From NCBI GenBank assembly GCA_036391875.1, contig DASVZA010000022.1, forward strand, positions 14,103-78,102: a stretch of 64,000 nt of DNA. Direction: 5' to 3'. The stretch's first letter is position 1. Every line of letters begins with the position of its first letter. Below are positions 34,776 through 43,886 of this stretch, piece after piece. Below the pieces are notes generated by a model that had not been told where the DNA came from, searched no databases, and saw only the letters and a list, made by a program, of their open reading frames with translations. The stretch comes from Parasulfuritortus sp036391875 (lineage in GTDB: Bacteria > Pseudomonadota > Gammaproteobacteria > Burkholderiales > Thiobacillaceae). A program made the translations under genes and the position numbers.

Positions 34776-35372
34776 TTGATGAAAAACCTTACTTTGATCA
34801 GTTTGCTGGTTGCCAGTGTGCTGCTGACCGCCTGCGGCACTACCGAGACGAAGGCTCCCATCGAAGAGAAGAGCGCCACCCCGACCGCACCTGCTGCGCC
34901 GACCGGCCCGCAAGTCGAGACCCATGGCCTGGCGCCCGGTGCCCAGGATCAATCCGAGCCGCTGTCCGGCGGCAATTCCCAAGTCGTCGGTGTGGATGCC
35001 GCCGGTGCCGCCATGCTCAAGGACCCCAACAACATCCTGTCCAAGCGCATCATCTACTTCGATTTCGACAAGTCCAGCATCAAGCCCGAGTACCAGCCCT
35101 TGATCTCCGCCCATGCCGCCTTCCTGAAGAAATATCCCCAGGCCAAGGTCGTGCTGCAGGGCAATACCGACGAGCGCGGTAGCCGGGAATACAACATGGC
35201 CCTGGGCCAGCGTCGTGCCGACAGCGTGAAGCAGGCGCTCTCCGTCCTGGGTGTGCAGGCCGATCAGATGGAAACCATCAGCTTCGGCGAAGAGAAGCCG
35301 GCGGCCGAAGGGCATGACGAAGCGGCCTGGAAACAGAACCGCCGCACCGAAATCCACTACCAAGGCGAATAA
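34776..35372 (+). CDS. pal: Peptidoglycan-associated lipoprotein Pal
   Basis: 198 residues. Lipoprotein signal MKNLTLISLLVASVLLTAC, Cys at residue 19, then a low-complexity linker and a C-terminal OmpA-like domain (IIYFDFDKSSIKPEY, NTDERGSREYNMALGQRRAD) that binds peptidoglycan. Good ribosome site CAGGAG. It anchors the outer membrane to the wall and interacts with TolB/TolA. Confidence 0.97.
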   Translation: MMKNLTLISLLVASVLLTACGTTETKAPIEEKSATPTAPAAPTGPQVETHGLAPGAQDQSEPLSGGNSQVVGVDAAGAAMLKDPNNILSKRIIYFDFDKSSIKPEYQPLISAHAAFLKKYPQAKVVLQGNTDERGSREYNMALGQRRADSVKQALSVLGVQADQMETISFGEEKPAAEGHDEAAWKQNRRTEIHYQGE

Positions 35373-35377
35373 GCGCG

Positions 35378-36181
35378 ATGCGACGTATTGTTGCGGGCAT
35401 GTCGCTGTTGCTCCTGTCCCTGGGGGCGGCAGCGGATTCGTCCTCCTCGGCCAATCCGGACGACAAGTGTTTCCAGGCGCTGCAATCGCGCATGGATGAC
35501 TTGTCCGGCCGGATGTCCAAGCTGGAGGATCAGGCGGGCAGCCAGGGCGTCCTGAGTCTGCTCAACCAGTTGGAAACGTTGGAGGCCGAGGTGGCCAGGT
35601 TGCGCGGCAACCTGGAAGAGTTGTCCCACCAGCAGCAATTGGCCGACAAGCGTCAGAAGGATGTCTTGGCGGACTTCGATGCCCGCATCAAAGAAAACCA
35701 TGATTTGCTGACGCGCGGAGACGCGCAGGCCGCTCCCGCCGCGGGAGCGGCGGACACGGGAGCGGCGAGTGCGTCTCCGGCGGCTGCGACGCCGGAGGCC
35801 GACCAGGAGGCTGAAACCAAGGCCTACGAAGCGGCGTTCAATCTGGTCAAATCGGCCGATTACAAGGCGGCGGTACCCGCCTTCAACAGTTTCCTGAAGC
35901 AACACCCCAAAGGCAACCTGGCCGGCAATGCCACTTACTGGCTGGGACTGTCCTATTACTCGCTGGGCAATTACAAGGATGCCGTGGCCACCCAGCAACG
36001 GCTCGTGAAGGATTATCCCCAGCACACCAAGGTGCCCGACGCCATGGTCAGCATGGCCCGCGCCTATATCCAGCTGGGCGAGATGGATAAGGCCAACCAG
36101 ATTCTGAGTCAGGTCATCGCCAAATACCCGACCAGCCAGTCGGCCGAAATGGCCAAGAAAATCCAATCGTTGTTGAAGTGA
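35378..36181 (+). CDS. cpoB: Cell division coordinator CpoB (YbgF)
   Basis: 267 residues. Signal peptide (LLLLSLGAAADS), coiled-coil region (about 35-105), an Ala-rich linker, then TPR repeats (YEAAFNLVKSADYKAAVPAFNSF, YWLGLSYYSLGNYKDAV, AMVSMARAYIQLGEMDKA). CpoB links Tol energy state to septal peptidoglycan synthesis. Starts 5 bases after pal, completing ybgC-tolQRAB-pal-cpoB. Confidence 0.95.
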   Translation: MRRIVAGMSLLLLSLGAAADSSSSANPDDKCFQALQSRMDDLSGRMSKLEDQAGSQGVLSLLNQLETLEAEVARLRGNLEELSHQQQLADKRQKDVLADFDARIKENHDLLTRGDAQAAPAAGAADTGAASASPAAATPEADQEAETKAYEAAFNLVKSADYKAAVPAFNSFLKQHPKGNLAGNATYWLGLSYYSLGNYKDAVATQQRLVKDYPQHTKVPDAMVSMARAYIQLGEMDKANQILSQVIAKYPTSQSAEMAKKIQSLLK

Positions 36182-36188
36182 TTCCATC

Positions 36189-36836
36189 TTGACGGACCGG
36201 CGCTTGCGCATCAGCGAGATATTTTTCTCGCTGCAGGGAGAAGGTCTCCGCGTCGGCCTGCCCACGGTATTCGTGCGCCTGACCGGCTGCCCGCTGCGCT
36301 GCGGCTATTGCGACACGACCTACGCCTTCCAGGGCGGCCAGTGGCTGGAGATCGGCGAGATACTGGCCGCGGTGGCCGGACATCCGACCCGCCACGTGAC
36401 GGTGACGGGCGGCGAGCCTCTCGCCCAGAAGGCCTGCCTCGATCTGATGAGCGCATTGTGCGATGCCGGTTATGACGTTTCGCTGGAAACCAGTGGTGCC
36501 TTGCCGATCGAAGCCGTGGATTCCAGGGTGTCGCGCATCGTCGACGTGAAGACGCCGGGCTCGGGCGAGGTCGATCGCAACCTATGGGCCAACCTCGACC
36601 TGCTGACCGACAAGGACGAGGTCAAATTCGTGCTGGTGGATGAGGCCGATTACCATTGGGCGACCGACATCGTGGCCCGTTACCAGATTGCATCGCGTTG
36701 CGAAGTCCTGTTTTCCGTGGCGCACGGCCAGTTGCAACACCGCGATCTGGCCGAATGGATACTGCGCGACGGTTTGCCGGTGCGTCTGCAGATCCAGTTG
36801 CACAAGCTGCTGTGGGGCGAGGAAAAAGGACGATGA
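36189..36836 (+). CDS. queE: 7-carboxy-7-deazaguanine synthase QueE (radical SAM)
   Basis: 215 residues from TTG 36189, 7 bases after cpoB. Radical SAM cluster motif CxxxCxxC is C34, C38, C41 (LTGCPLRCGYCDTTYAF); SLQGEGLRVG and VTGGEPLAQ are family segments. It forms the deazaguanine ring of preQ0 for queuosine. Typical proteobacterial position between tol-pal and queC. Confidence 0.95.
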   Translation: MTDRRLRISEIFFSLQGEGLRVGLPTVFVRLTGCPLRCGYCDTTYAFQGGQWLEIGEILAAVAGHPTRHVTVTGGEPLAQKACLDLMSALCDAGYDVSLETSGALPIEAVDSRVSRIVDVKTPGSGEVDRNLWANLDLLTDKDEVKFVLVDEADYHWATDIVARYQIASRCEVLFSVAHGQLQHRDLAEWILRDGLPVRLQIQLHKLLWGEEKGR

Positions 36837-36882
36837 ATGGTCGATCGCCAGTGCGGTCCGGTTTGTTACAGCAAGGATTGAT

Positions 36883-37608
36883 ATGAGCGGATCGGATATC
36901 GGGCAGCGCGACCAGGGACAGCGCAAGGCCGTGGTGCTTCTCTCGGGCGGCTTGGATTCGGCCACGGCCCTGGCGGTGGCCAGGGACAAGGGCTTCGAAT
37001 GCTATGCCCTGAGCGTCGACTACGGCCAGCGCCATGTCTCCGAGTTGAACGCCGCGCGTGCCGTGGCCAGCCAGATGGGTGCCAAGGAGCACCGTGTCGC
37101 CCATCTGGATATCGGCCAGTTCGGCGGTTCGGCGCTGACTGATTCGAATATGGCGGTGCCGACCACGCCGACCGAGGGCATTCCTTCCACCTACGTGCCG
37201 GCCCGCAATACGGTCATGCTGGCCCTTGCCCTCGGTTGGGCCGAGGTGCTCGACGCCGATGCAATCTTCATCGGCGTCAATGCGGTCGATTATTCCGGCT
37301 ATCCGGATTGCCGGCCGGAATTCATCGCGGCCTTCGGGCAACTGGCCAACCTGGCGACCAAAAGAGCGGTGGAGGGGCACCCGATCACCATTGAGGCGCC
37401 GCTCATGCATTTGACCAAGGCCGACATCATCCGGCTTGGCGTAGGATTGGGCGTGGACTATGGCTTGACGGTGTCCTGTTACCAGGCGGACGAGCAAGGT
37501 CGAGCCTGCGGAGTGTGCGATTCCTGCCGCTTCCGAAGGCAGGGTTTCAAGGAAGCCGGCGTCACGGACCCGACCCAGTATCAATCAGGGGTTTCAGCGC
37601 ATTCTTAG
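36883..37608 (+). CDS. queC: 7-cyano-7-deazaguanine (preQ0) synthase QueC
   Basis: 241 residues from ATG 36883. PP-loop VVLLSGGLDSATAL near the N-terminus; substrate segment VPARNTVMLALAL; C-terminal zinc cysteines (CYQADEQGRACGVCDSC). Converts carboxy-deazaguanine to preQ0 with ATP and ammonia. The tRNA-Lys promoter -35 begins at the base after its stop codon. Confidence 0.95.
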   Translation: MSGSDIGQRDQGQRKAVVLLSGGLDSATALAVARDKGFECYALSVDYGQRHVSELNAARAVASQMGAKEHRVAHLDIGQFGGSALTDSNMAVPTTPTEGIPSTYVPARNTVMLALALGWAEVLDADAIFIGVNAVDYSGYPDCRPEFIAAFGQLANLATKRAVEGHPITIEAPLMHLTKADIIRLGVGLGVDYGLTVSCYQADEQGRACGVCDSCRFRRQGFKEAGVTDPTQYQSGVSAHS

Positions 37609-37637
37609 TTGACTCGGCAAGGCCGAGTTGCGATAAT
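37609..37637 (+). promoter_or_regulatory. Sigma-70 promoter of tRNA-Lys
   Basis: TTGACT (37609-37614), 17-base spacer, GATAAT (37632-37637), then a GC-rich discriminator CCCGTCCC before the tRNA, the kind associated with growth-rate/stringent control. It begins directly after the queC TAG. Confidence 0.8.
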
Positions 37638-37651
37638 CCCGTCCCTTTCGC

Positions 37652-37727
37652 GGGTGGTTAGCTCAGCCGGTAGAGCAGCGGACTTTTAATCCGTTGGTCG
37701 TGGGTTCGAATCCCCCACCACCCACCA
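37652..37727 (+). tRNA. tRNA-Lys (anticodon TTT)
   Basis: 76 bases forming a full cloverleaf: acceptor GGGTGGT/ACCACCC, D-arm GCTC/GAGC, anticodon loop CTTTTAA with anticodon TTT at 37685-37687, T-arm GTGGG...TTCGAAT...CCCAC, discriminator A and encoded CCA (37725-37727). No intron. Confidence 0.98.
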
Positions 37728-37730
37728 ATA

Positions 37731-37763
37731 AAAAAGGCCTGCATCTTGGATGCAGGCCTTTTT
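37731..37763. terminator. Terminator after tRNA-Lys (bidirectional)
   Basis: 15-bp stem from A-run plus GGCCTGCATC (to 37745), loop TTG, then GATGCAGGCC plus T-run (to 37763). A/T tails on both sides let it work in either direction. Confidence 0.9.
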
Positions 37764-37786
37764 CTTTGTTCGGCGTTCAAAACAAC

Positions 37787-37809
37787 AAAGCGCCCGACAG
37801 GGCGCTTTT
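37787..37809. terminator. Second hairpin, terminator of the PEP-CTERM-like gene
   Basis: Stem AAAGCGCC (37787-37794) / GGCGCTTT (37801-37808), loop CGACAG, with T-rich sequence following on the minus strand (from the A/C-rich tract at 37779-37789). It is about 30 bases past the stop of the minus-strand gene at 37840. Confidence 0.75.
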
Positions 37810-37839
37810 GCATGCTGAGTCGTCGGACGGCGAGAGTGC

Positions 37840-38469
37840 TTAGACCTTCTTGCGACTGGACAACATGGTAAAGCCGAGCAGTGCGGAACCGAACAGCCAG
37901 GCCGCGGCGGGCAGTGGCACAGGGCTAGGGGTGTTAACGTAGGAATCCGAAGTGCCACCATTAATGCCCTGGACATGGAGTCCAACCCTCAAGCCACCGG
38001 ATCCCAATGCCGCCAGAATGTCATTGAACGTCTCGTTAGGGGTCAGGCTGGCAACAAGCGTAAGCCACTCGTTATTGGTGTTGATGCCGTTAGCCGTATT
38101 GCCGCCGTGCGGGCTGGTAGAGCTGAAAGAATAATTAGTGGTGAAGTTGATGCCGCTTGAACCGGGCAAGTTGGCCGGGTTGGCACCGGAGGTAAACGAG
38201 ACGCCGCTTGAAGAGCCTTGAATGCCGATTGACTCAAACAGATTCGGCGCATCGAAGTAGATGGCGGTAATGGATGAAGGTGCGCCGATATCGTTCGTGA
38301 ATTTGAACAGGGCGTTGCTGCCGCTTTGCGTCACTTCCATGTCCAACTGGTTGCCGATGTCGGTCGTGTTGCTGGTGAGTTGATAAAAAGAATAGGTCGA
38401 TGCATGGGCAACAGAACTCAATATAGAAAAGGTAAGCGCTGCGCCGAGGGCAAATGGCTTGAGTTTCAT
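37840..38469 (-). CDS. Secreted PEP-CTERM-like sorting-domain protein
   Basis: 209 residues. Sec signal peptide (FALGAALTFSILSSVAHA-STYSF), Ser/Thr/Asn/Gly-rich body without recognised domain, and a C-terminal VPLPAAAWLFGSALLGF helix followed by SSRKKV (about 183-209). That tripartite end is the VPxxP variant of the PEP-CTERM exosortase sorting signal. Such proteins are processed by exosortase and often go with exopolysaccharide. No exosortase gene is in the window. Lower GC than its neighbours. Confidence 0.88.
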   Translation of the reverse strand: MKLKPFALGAALTFSILSSVAHASTYSFYQLTSNTTDIGNQLDMEVTQSGSNALFKFTNDIGAPSSITAIYFDAPNLFESIGIQGSSSGVSFTSGANPANLPGSSGINFTTNYSFSSTSPHGGNTANGINTNNEWLTLVASLTPNETFNDILAALGSGGLRVGLHVQGINGGTSDSYVNTPSPVPLPAAAWLFGSALLGFTMLSSRKKV

Positions 38470-38605
38470 GTGAGTTCCCTTGCTTTATCCAGTCGATGGT
38501 CCGGATTTTAGGCTGGGCAGGATTTGTCACAATGGCCCGATAGGACTAATAGCCTACCTCTCTCCTCTGCGATCACCCTGTTGGAAGGGCTTGCCTGTTT
38601 TGGTC

Positions 38606-40399
38606 TCAGGATTCCTTGCTGCGCAATTGTAGGCGCCACATCTCGGCGTAGCGGCCATCCTGAATCATCAGTTGGGCATGGTTGCCGCGTTCCACGATCC
38701 GGCCGGCCTGGAGCACCAGGATTTCGTCGGCGTCGACGATGGTGGACAGGCGGTGGGCGATGACCAGGGTGGTCCGGTTGCGGGCGATCTGGGCCAGTTC
38801 TTCCTGGATGGCGACCTCGGTGCCGGAGTCGAGCGAGGAGGTGGCTTCGTCGAAGATCATGATGGGCGGGTTCTTGAGGATGGTGCGGGCGATGGCGACC
38901 CGCTGCTTCTCGCCGCCGGATAGCTTCAGGCCGCGCTCGCCGACCATGGTGTCGTAGCCGTCCGGCAGGCCGGCGATGAACCGGTCCAGGTGGGCGGCGC
39001 GGGCGGCTTCCAGGACCTCCTCGCGGCTGGCGGAGGGGCGGCCGTAGGCGATGTTGTGATACAGGCTGTCGTTGAACAGCACGGTGTCCTGAGGGACGAT
39101 GCCGATGGCGGCGCGCAGCGAGGCCTGGCTGACCTGGCGGATGTCCTGGCCGTCGATCAGGATGCGGCCACCGGTGACGTCGAAGAAGCGGAACAACAGG
39201 CGGGAGAGTGTGGATTTGCCCGCCCCGCTGGCGCCGACCACGGCGACCTTGCGGCCGGCCGGGATGGTGAAGCTGACATCGTGCAGGATGGGGCGGCGCG
39301 GATCGTAGGCGAAGTCCACCGATTCGAAGCGGACCTCGGCTGCCGGGATGGCCAGCGGCTGCGCGCCGGGTGCATCGGTGATCTCGGGCGGCCGCGAGAG
39401 CAGGCCGAACAACCTCTCCATGTCGGTCAGGGCGTTGCGTATCTCGCGGTAGACCGTGCCCAGGAAGTTGAGCGGGATGAACAGTTGCAGCAGGTAAGCG
39501 TTGACCAGCACCAGGTCGCCGATGGTCATGGTCTTGTGGACCACGCCCTGGGCGGCGAAGCCCATCATGGCGGTGACGCCGACCGCGATGATGAACGACT
39601 GGCCGCCATTGAGCCAGGCCAGCGAGATTTCCGATTGCACCGCCGCTTCCTCGGCGGCGCCGAGATCGGCCTTCAGCCGCTGCGCCTCGTAGTCCTCGTT
39701 GTTGAAATACTTCACCGTTTCGTAGTTGAGCAGACTGTCCACGGCCCGGGCGTTGGCGGCGGCGTCGGTTTCGTTCATGACGCGGCGATGATGGAGCCGC
39801 CAGTTGGTCACGGTCACGGTGAAGATGATGTAGACCACCAGCGTCATCAAGGTGATGCCGCCGAACCAGGGGTTGTACTTGACGAACAGCACGCCGGCCA
39901 CCATGAGGATTTCCAGGATGGTGGGGGCGATGTTGAACAGGCTGAAGTTGATCAGGAAGCGGATCGAGCGTGAGCCGCGCTCGATGTCGGCGGCCAGTCC
40001 GCCGGTGCGCCGGTCGAGATGGAAACGCAGCGATTGGGCGTGCAAGTGTCGGAATACGTCGAAGATTACGCCCCGCATGGCGCGCTGCAGCACCCGGGCG
40101 AACAGGCCGTCGCGCACCTCGGTCAGGGCGGTGTTGCCGAACCGGAGCAGGCCGTACAGGACGATGAAGGCCATGGGCAGGGCGAGGGCGACGCCGGGGT
40201 TGTGCAATCGATCGACGATCTGCTTGAGGATCAGCGGCACCGCGACGTTGGCCAGCTTGGCGCCGAGCAGCAGGCCGAAGGCGGTCAGGACCCGGCCCTT
40301 GTAGCGCCAGACATAGGGGAACAACCGCAGCGCGGCGCGCCACTGGTCGGCAGTGACGCGGGGCGCCATGGAATCGGAGCGGAGTCGGTCGTGGGCCAT
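38606..40399 (-). CDS. ABC exporter, ATM1/HMT-type half transporter
   Basis: 597 residues from ATG 40399 (a TTG at 40456 or ATG near 40369 are alternatives). N-terminal six-helix membrane domain (YVWRYKGRVLTAFGLLLGAKLANVAVPLILKQIVD) and C-terminal ATPase with Walker A GASGAGKST, signature LSGGEKQRVAIAR, Walker B IMIFDEATSSLD and H-loop IAHRLSTI. The ATM1/ABCB7 group exports glutathione- or persulfide-linked sulfur or metals; that specificity is inferred. Monocistronic or with the PEP-CTERM gene. Confidence 0.9.
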   Translation of the reverse strand: MAHDRLRSDSMAPRVTADQWRAALRLFPYVWRYKGRVLTAFGLLLGAKLANVAVPLILKQIVDRLHNPGVALALPMAFIVLYGLLRFGNTALTEVRDGLFARVLQRAMRGVIFDVFRHLHAQSLRFHLDRRTGGLAADIERGSRSIRFLINFSLFNIAPTILEILMVAGVLFVKYNPWFGGITLMTLVVYIIFTVTVTNWRLHHRRVMNETDAAANARAVDSLLNYETVKYFNNEDYEAQRLKADLGAAEEAAVQSEISLAWLNGGQSFIIAVGVTAMMGFAAQGVVHKTMTIGDLVLVNAYLLQLFIPLNFLGTVYREIRNALTDMERLFGLLSRPPEITDAPGAQPLAIPAAEVRFESVDFAYDPRRPILHDVSFTIPAGRKVAVVGASGAGKSTLSRLLFRFFDVTGGRILIDGQDIRQVSQASLRAAIGIVPQDTVLFNDSLYHNIAYGRPSASREEVLEAARAAHLDRFIAGLPDGYDTMVGERGLKLSGGEKQRVAIARTILKNPPIMIFDEATSSLDSGTEVAIQEELAQIARNRTTLVIAHRLSTIVDADEILVLQAGRIVERGNHAQLMIQDGRYAEMWRLQLRSKES

Positions 40400-40536
40400 G
40401 GTCTGGATTATCGGGCTTCGCGCCGGCTGAGTCAGCCCTTTCGCCGGTGTGGCCAAGGCCGGCAGAACTTGACCAAAAGAGGCGCACCGGCTACTGTTCT
40501 TCCTCTTTGAAATAATTCACAAAACCTTCGCAATTC

Positions 40537-42246
40537 ATGGCTGATACGGAATTGACCGGTGCGGAGATCGTGGTCCGCTGTCTGGCGGCCGAGGGCGTCG
40601 AACATGTGTTCGGCTATCCCGGCGGGGCAGTGCTCAACATCTACGACGAAATCTACAAGCAGGATAAATTCGAACACATCCTGGTGCGCCATGAACAGGC
40701 TGCCGTGCATGCGGCCGACGCCTATGCCCGCTCCACCGGCAAGGTGGGCGTGGCCCTGGTGACTTCCGGTCCCGGCGCCACCAATGCCGTGACCGGCATC
40801 GCCACGGCCTATATGGATTCGATCCCCATGGTGGTGATCACCGGCCAGGTGCCCACTGCCGCGATCGGCCTGGACGCCTTCCAGGAGGTCGACACGATCG
40901 GCATCACCCGGCCCTGCGTGAAGCACAATTTCCTGGTCAAGGACGTCAATGACCTGGCCGACACCATGAAGAAGGCCTTCTTCATCGCAGCCACCGGACG
41001 GCCCGGGCCGGTGGTGGTCGACATTCCCAAGGACGTGACCCAGCACACCTGCGCTTTCCACTATCCGGAAAGCATCGCCATGCGTTCCTACAACCCGACC
41101 TCGAAGGGGCATTCCGGCCAGATCAAGCGCGCCGTGCAGATGCTGCTCGAGGCCAAGCGGCCGGTGATCTACACCGGCGGCGGCGTGATCCTGGGCGATG
41201 CCGCCCCGCAGTTGATCGAACTGGCCCGCCTGCTCGGTTTCCCGGTGACCAGCACGCTGATGGGCCTGGGCGGCTATCCGGCCCCCGACCCGCTGTTCAT
41301 GGGCATGCTCGGCATGCACGGCACCATCGAGGCCAACATGGCCATGCAGCACTGCGACGTGCTGCTGGCGGTGGGCGCCCGCTTCGACGACCGGGTGATC
41401 GGCAACCCGAAGCACTTCTCCAAGGAAGCGCGCAAGATCATCCACATCGACGTCGATCCGTCCTCCATCTCCAAGCGGGTGCGGGTGGACGTGCCCATCG
41501 TCGGCGAGGTTTCCCAGGTCCTGAGCGAATTCACCAAGCTGATCCAGGCCGCCGACCACGGCACCGATCAGGAGGCCCTCAAGGCCTGGTGGGCACAGAT
41601 CGAATTGTGGCGTTCCCAGGACTGCATGAAGTACGACCGCAGCGCGGCCGTCATCAAGCCCCAGTTCGTGATCGAGAAACTGTACGAGGTCACCGAGGGC
41701 GAGGCCTTCGTCACCTCCGACGTCGGCCAGCATCAGATGTGGGCTGCCCAGTACTACAAGTTCGCCAAGCCGCGGCGCTGGATCAACTCCGGCGGTCTCG
41801 GCACCATGGGCTTCGGCCTGCCGGCCGCCATGGGCGTGCAGATGGCCCACCCCGGCGCGCCGGTCGCCTGCGTCACCGGCGAGGGCAGCATCCAGATGAA
41901 CATCCAGGAACTGGCCACCTGCCGGCAGAGCAACCTGCCGATCAAGATCATCCTGCTCAACAACGGTTACCTGGGCATGGTGCGGCAGTGGCAGGAGTTC
42001 TTCTACGAAGAGCGCTATTCCGAGTCCTACGTCGCCTCGCTGCCCGACTTCGTCAAGCTGGCCGAGGCCTACGGCCACGTCGGCATGCTGATCGAAAAGC
42101 CGGAGGACGTGGAGCCGGCCTTGCGCAAGGCGTTCGGCGAATACAAGGACCGGCTGGTGTTCCTCAACTTCCTCACCGATCCGCGCGAAAACGTCTATCC
42201 GATGATCCCGGCCGGCAAGGGCCTGTCCGAAATGATCCTGGTGTAA
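40537..42246 (+). CDS. ilvB: Acetolactate synthase, large (catalytic) subunit
   Basis: 569 residues. ThDP enzyme: catalytic Glu in RHEQAAVHAADAYA, FAD/substrate region PGPVVVDIPKD, and ThDP-Mg motif GEGSIQMNIQELATC...LLNNGYLGM. First committed step of Val/Leu/Ile synthesis. ilvH starts 4 bases after its stop. Symbol follows the common betaproteobacterial use; ilvI is an equally valid name. Confidence 0.96.
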   Translation: MADTELTGAEIVVRCLAAEGVEHVFGYPGGAVLNIYDEIYKQDKFEHILVRHEQAAVHAADAYARSTGKVGVALVTSGPGATNAVTGIATAYMDSIPMVVITGQVPTAAIGLDAFQEVDTIGITRPCVKHNFLVKDVNDLADTMKKAFFIAATGRPGPVVVDIPKDVTQHTCAFHYPESIAMRSYNPTSKGHSGQIKRAVQMLLEAKRPVIYTGGGVILGDAAPQLIELARLLGFPVTSTLMGLGGYPAPDPLFMGMLGMHGTIEANMAMQHCDVLLAVGARFDDRVIGNPKHFSKEARKIIHIDVDPSSISKRVRVDVPIVGEVSQVLSEFTKLIQAADHGTDQEALKAWWAQIELWRSQDCMKYDRSAAVIKPQFVIEKLYEVTEGEAFVTSDVGQHQMWAAQYYKFAKPRRWINSGGLGTMGFGLPAAMGVQMAHPGAPVACVTGEGSIQMNIQELATCRQSNLPIKIILLNNGYLGMVRQWQEFFYEERYSESYVASLPDFVKLAEAYGHVGMLIEKPEDVEPALRKAFGEYKDRLVFLNFLTDPRENVYPMIPAGKGLSEMILV

Positions 42247-42250
42247 CACG

Positions 42251-42742
42251 ATGCGGCATATCATCTCCCTCTTGATGGAAAACGAGGCGGGCGCCTTGTC
42301 GCGGGTCTCGGGCCTGTTCTCCGCCCGCGGCTACAACATCGAATCGCTGACCGTGGCGCCGACCGAGGACGACAGCCTGTCGCGCATGACCATCGTCACG
42401 CGCGGCTCGGACGAGGTGATCGAGCAGATCACCAAGCAGCTCAACAAGCTGGTCGACATCGTCAAGGTGCAGGACCTGACCGACGGCAACCACATCGAGC
42501 GCGAACTGATGCTGGTCAAGGTCAAGGCCTCCGGCGAGTTCCGCGAGGAGATGAAGCGGATGGCGGACATCTTCCGCGGCCGCATCATCGACGTGGCCGA
42601 CAAGACCTACACCATCGAGCTGACCGGCACCGGCGCCAAGCTGGATGCCTTCCTCGAGGCGATCGAGCCGACCGCCATCCTGGAAGCGGTGCGCACCGGC
42701 GCCTCGGGCATCGGCCGCGGCGACCGCATCATGAAGATCTAG
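42251..42742 (+). CDS. ilvH: Acetolactate synthase, small (regulatory) subunit
   Basis: 163 residues, standard IlvH. N-terminal ACT domain (MRHIISLLMENEAGALSRVSGLFSARGYNIESLTV) that binds valine for feedback inhibition, and a C-terminal ALS_ss domain. Operon partner of ilvB and followed after 49 bases by ilvC. Confidence 0.97.
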   Translation: MRHIISLLMENEAGALSRVSGLFSARGYNIESLTVAPTEDDSLSRMTIVTRGSDEVIEQITKQLNKLVDIVKVQDLTDGNHIERELMLVKVKASGEFREEMKRMADIFRGRIIDVADKTYTIELTGTGAKLDAFLEAIEPTAILEAVRTGASGIGRGDRIMKI

Positions 42743-42791
42743 TGGGCAGCCGCCGGCTTCCCACCCCCTGAGTTTATTGAAAGGAACGACT

Positions 42792-43808
42792 ATGCAGCTC
42801 TATTACGACAAGGATTGTGATCTTTCCCTGATCAAGAAGAAGAAGGTCACCATCGTCGGTTACGGCTCCCAAGGCCATGCCCACGCCAACAACCTGAAGG
42901 ATTCGGGCGTCAAGGTCACCGTCGGCCTGCGCAAGGGCGGCGCTTCCTGGGACAAGGCCAAGAAGGCCGGCCTGACCGTCAAGGAAGTGGCCGATGCGGT
43001 CAAGGACGCCGACGTCGTCATGATCCTGATCCCGGACGAGCTGCAGCCGGAAACCTACAAGTGCGACATCGAGCCGAACATCAAGAAGGGCGCTGCCCTG
43101 GCCTTCGCCCACGGCTTCTCGATCCACTACAACCAGATCGTGCCGCGTGCCGACCTGGACGTGATCATGATCGCCCCCAAGGCCCCCGGCCACACCGTGC
43201 GCTCAGAGTTCGTCAAGGGCGGTGGCATCCCCGACCTGATCGCCGTCTATCAGAACGCTTCCGGCAAGGCCAAGAACATCGCCCTGTCCTACGCCTCCGC
43301 GATCGGCGGCGGCCGCACCGGCATCATCGAGACCTCCTTCAAGGACGAGACCGAGACCGACCTGTTCGGCGAGCAGGCCGTGCTCTGCGGCGGCGCCGTG
43401 GAACTGGTCAAGATGGGCTTCGAGACCCTGGTCGAGGCCGGCTACGCCCCTGAGATGGCCTACTTCGAGTGCCTGCACGAGTTGAAGCTGATCGTCGACC
43501 TGATCTATGAAGGCGGTATCGCCAACATGAACTACTCCATCTCCAACAACGCGGAGTATGGCGAGTACGTGACCGGCCCCGAGGTCATCAACGAAGAATC
43601 GCGCTACGCCATGCGCGAGGCCCTGAAGAACATCCAGAACGGCAACTACGCCAAGCGCTTCATCCTGGAAGGTCGCACCAACTACCCCGAGATGACCGCT
43701 CGCCGCCGCCTCAACGCCGCTCACCCGATCGAGCAGGTCGGCGAGAAGCTGCGTTCCATGATGCCCTGGATCACCGCCAACAAGCTGGTGGACAAGTCCC
43801 GCAACTAA
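42792..43808 (+). CDS. ilvC: Ketol-acid reductoisomerase (class I)
   Basis: 338 residues from ATG 42792, preceded by AAAGGA. NADP-binding VTIVGYGSQGHAHANNLKDSG, metal-site motifs KAPGHTVRSEF and ETFKDETETDLFGEQ-like (SFKDETETDLFGEQAVL), and ECLHELKLIVDLIYEGG. Short class I form. Second common step of branched-chain synthesis. A hairpin terminator follows. Confidence 0.98.
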   Translation: MQLYYDKDCDLSLIKKKKVTIVGYGSQGHAHANNLKDSGVKVTVGLRKGGASWDKAKKAGLTVKEVADAVKDADVVMILIPDELQPETYKCDIEPNIKKGAALAFAHGFSIHYNQIVPRADLDVIMIAPKAPGHTVRSEFVKGGGIPDLIAVYQNASGKAKNIALSYASAIGGGRTGIIETSFKDETETDLFGEQAVLCGGAVELVKMGFETLVEAGYAPEMAYFECLHELKLIVDLIYEGGIANMNYSISNNAEYGEYVTGPEVINEESRYAMREALKNIQNGNYAKRFILEGRTNYPEMTARRRLNAAHPIEQVGEKLRSMMPWITANKLVDKSRN

Positions 43809-43819
43809 GCGGTCCGGGG

Positions 43820-43872
43820 AACGGGAAAAGACGGGCGCTGAGAGGCTGCTTCGGCTTTTCCCGTTTTCCTTT
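43820..43872 (+). terminator. Terminator after ilvC
   Basis: Arms AACGGGAAAAG (43820-43830) and CTTTTCCCGTT (43855-43865) pair perfectly over a 24-base loop, followed by TTCCTTTT. The long loop makes it weaker than a compact terminator; some readthrough into psd is likely. Confidence 0.65.
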
Positions 43873-43886
43873 TCTGGAAAGCTGAT

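Noticed and set aside
38508..40487. 659-codon minus-strand frame in the ABC exporter
   Set aside because: Out-of-frame copy of the exporter region; Arg/Pro-rich.
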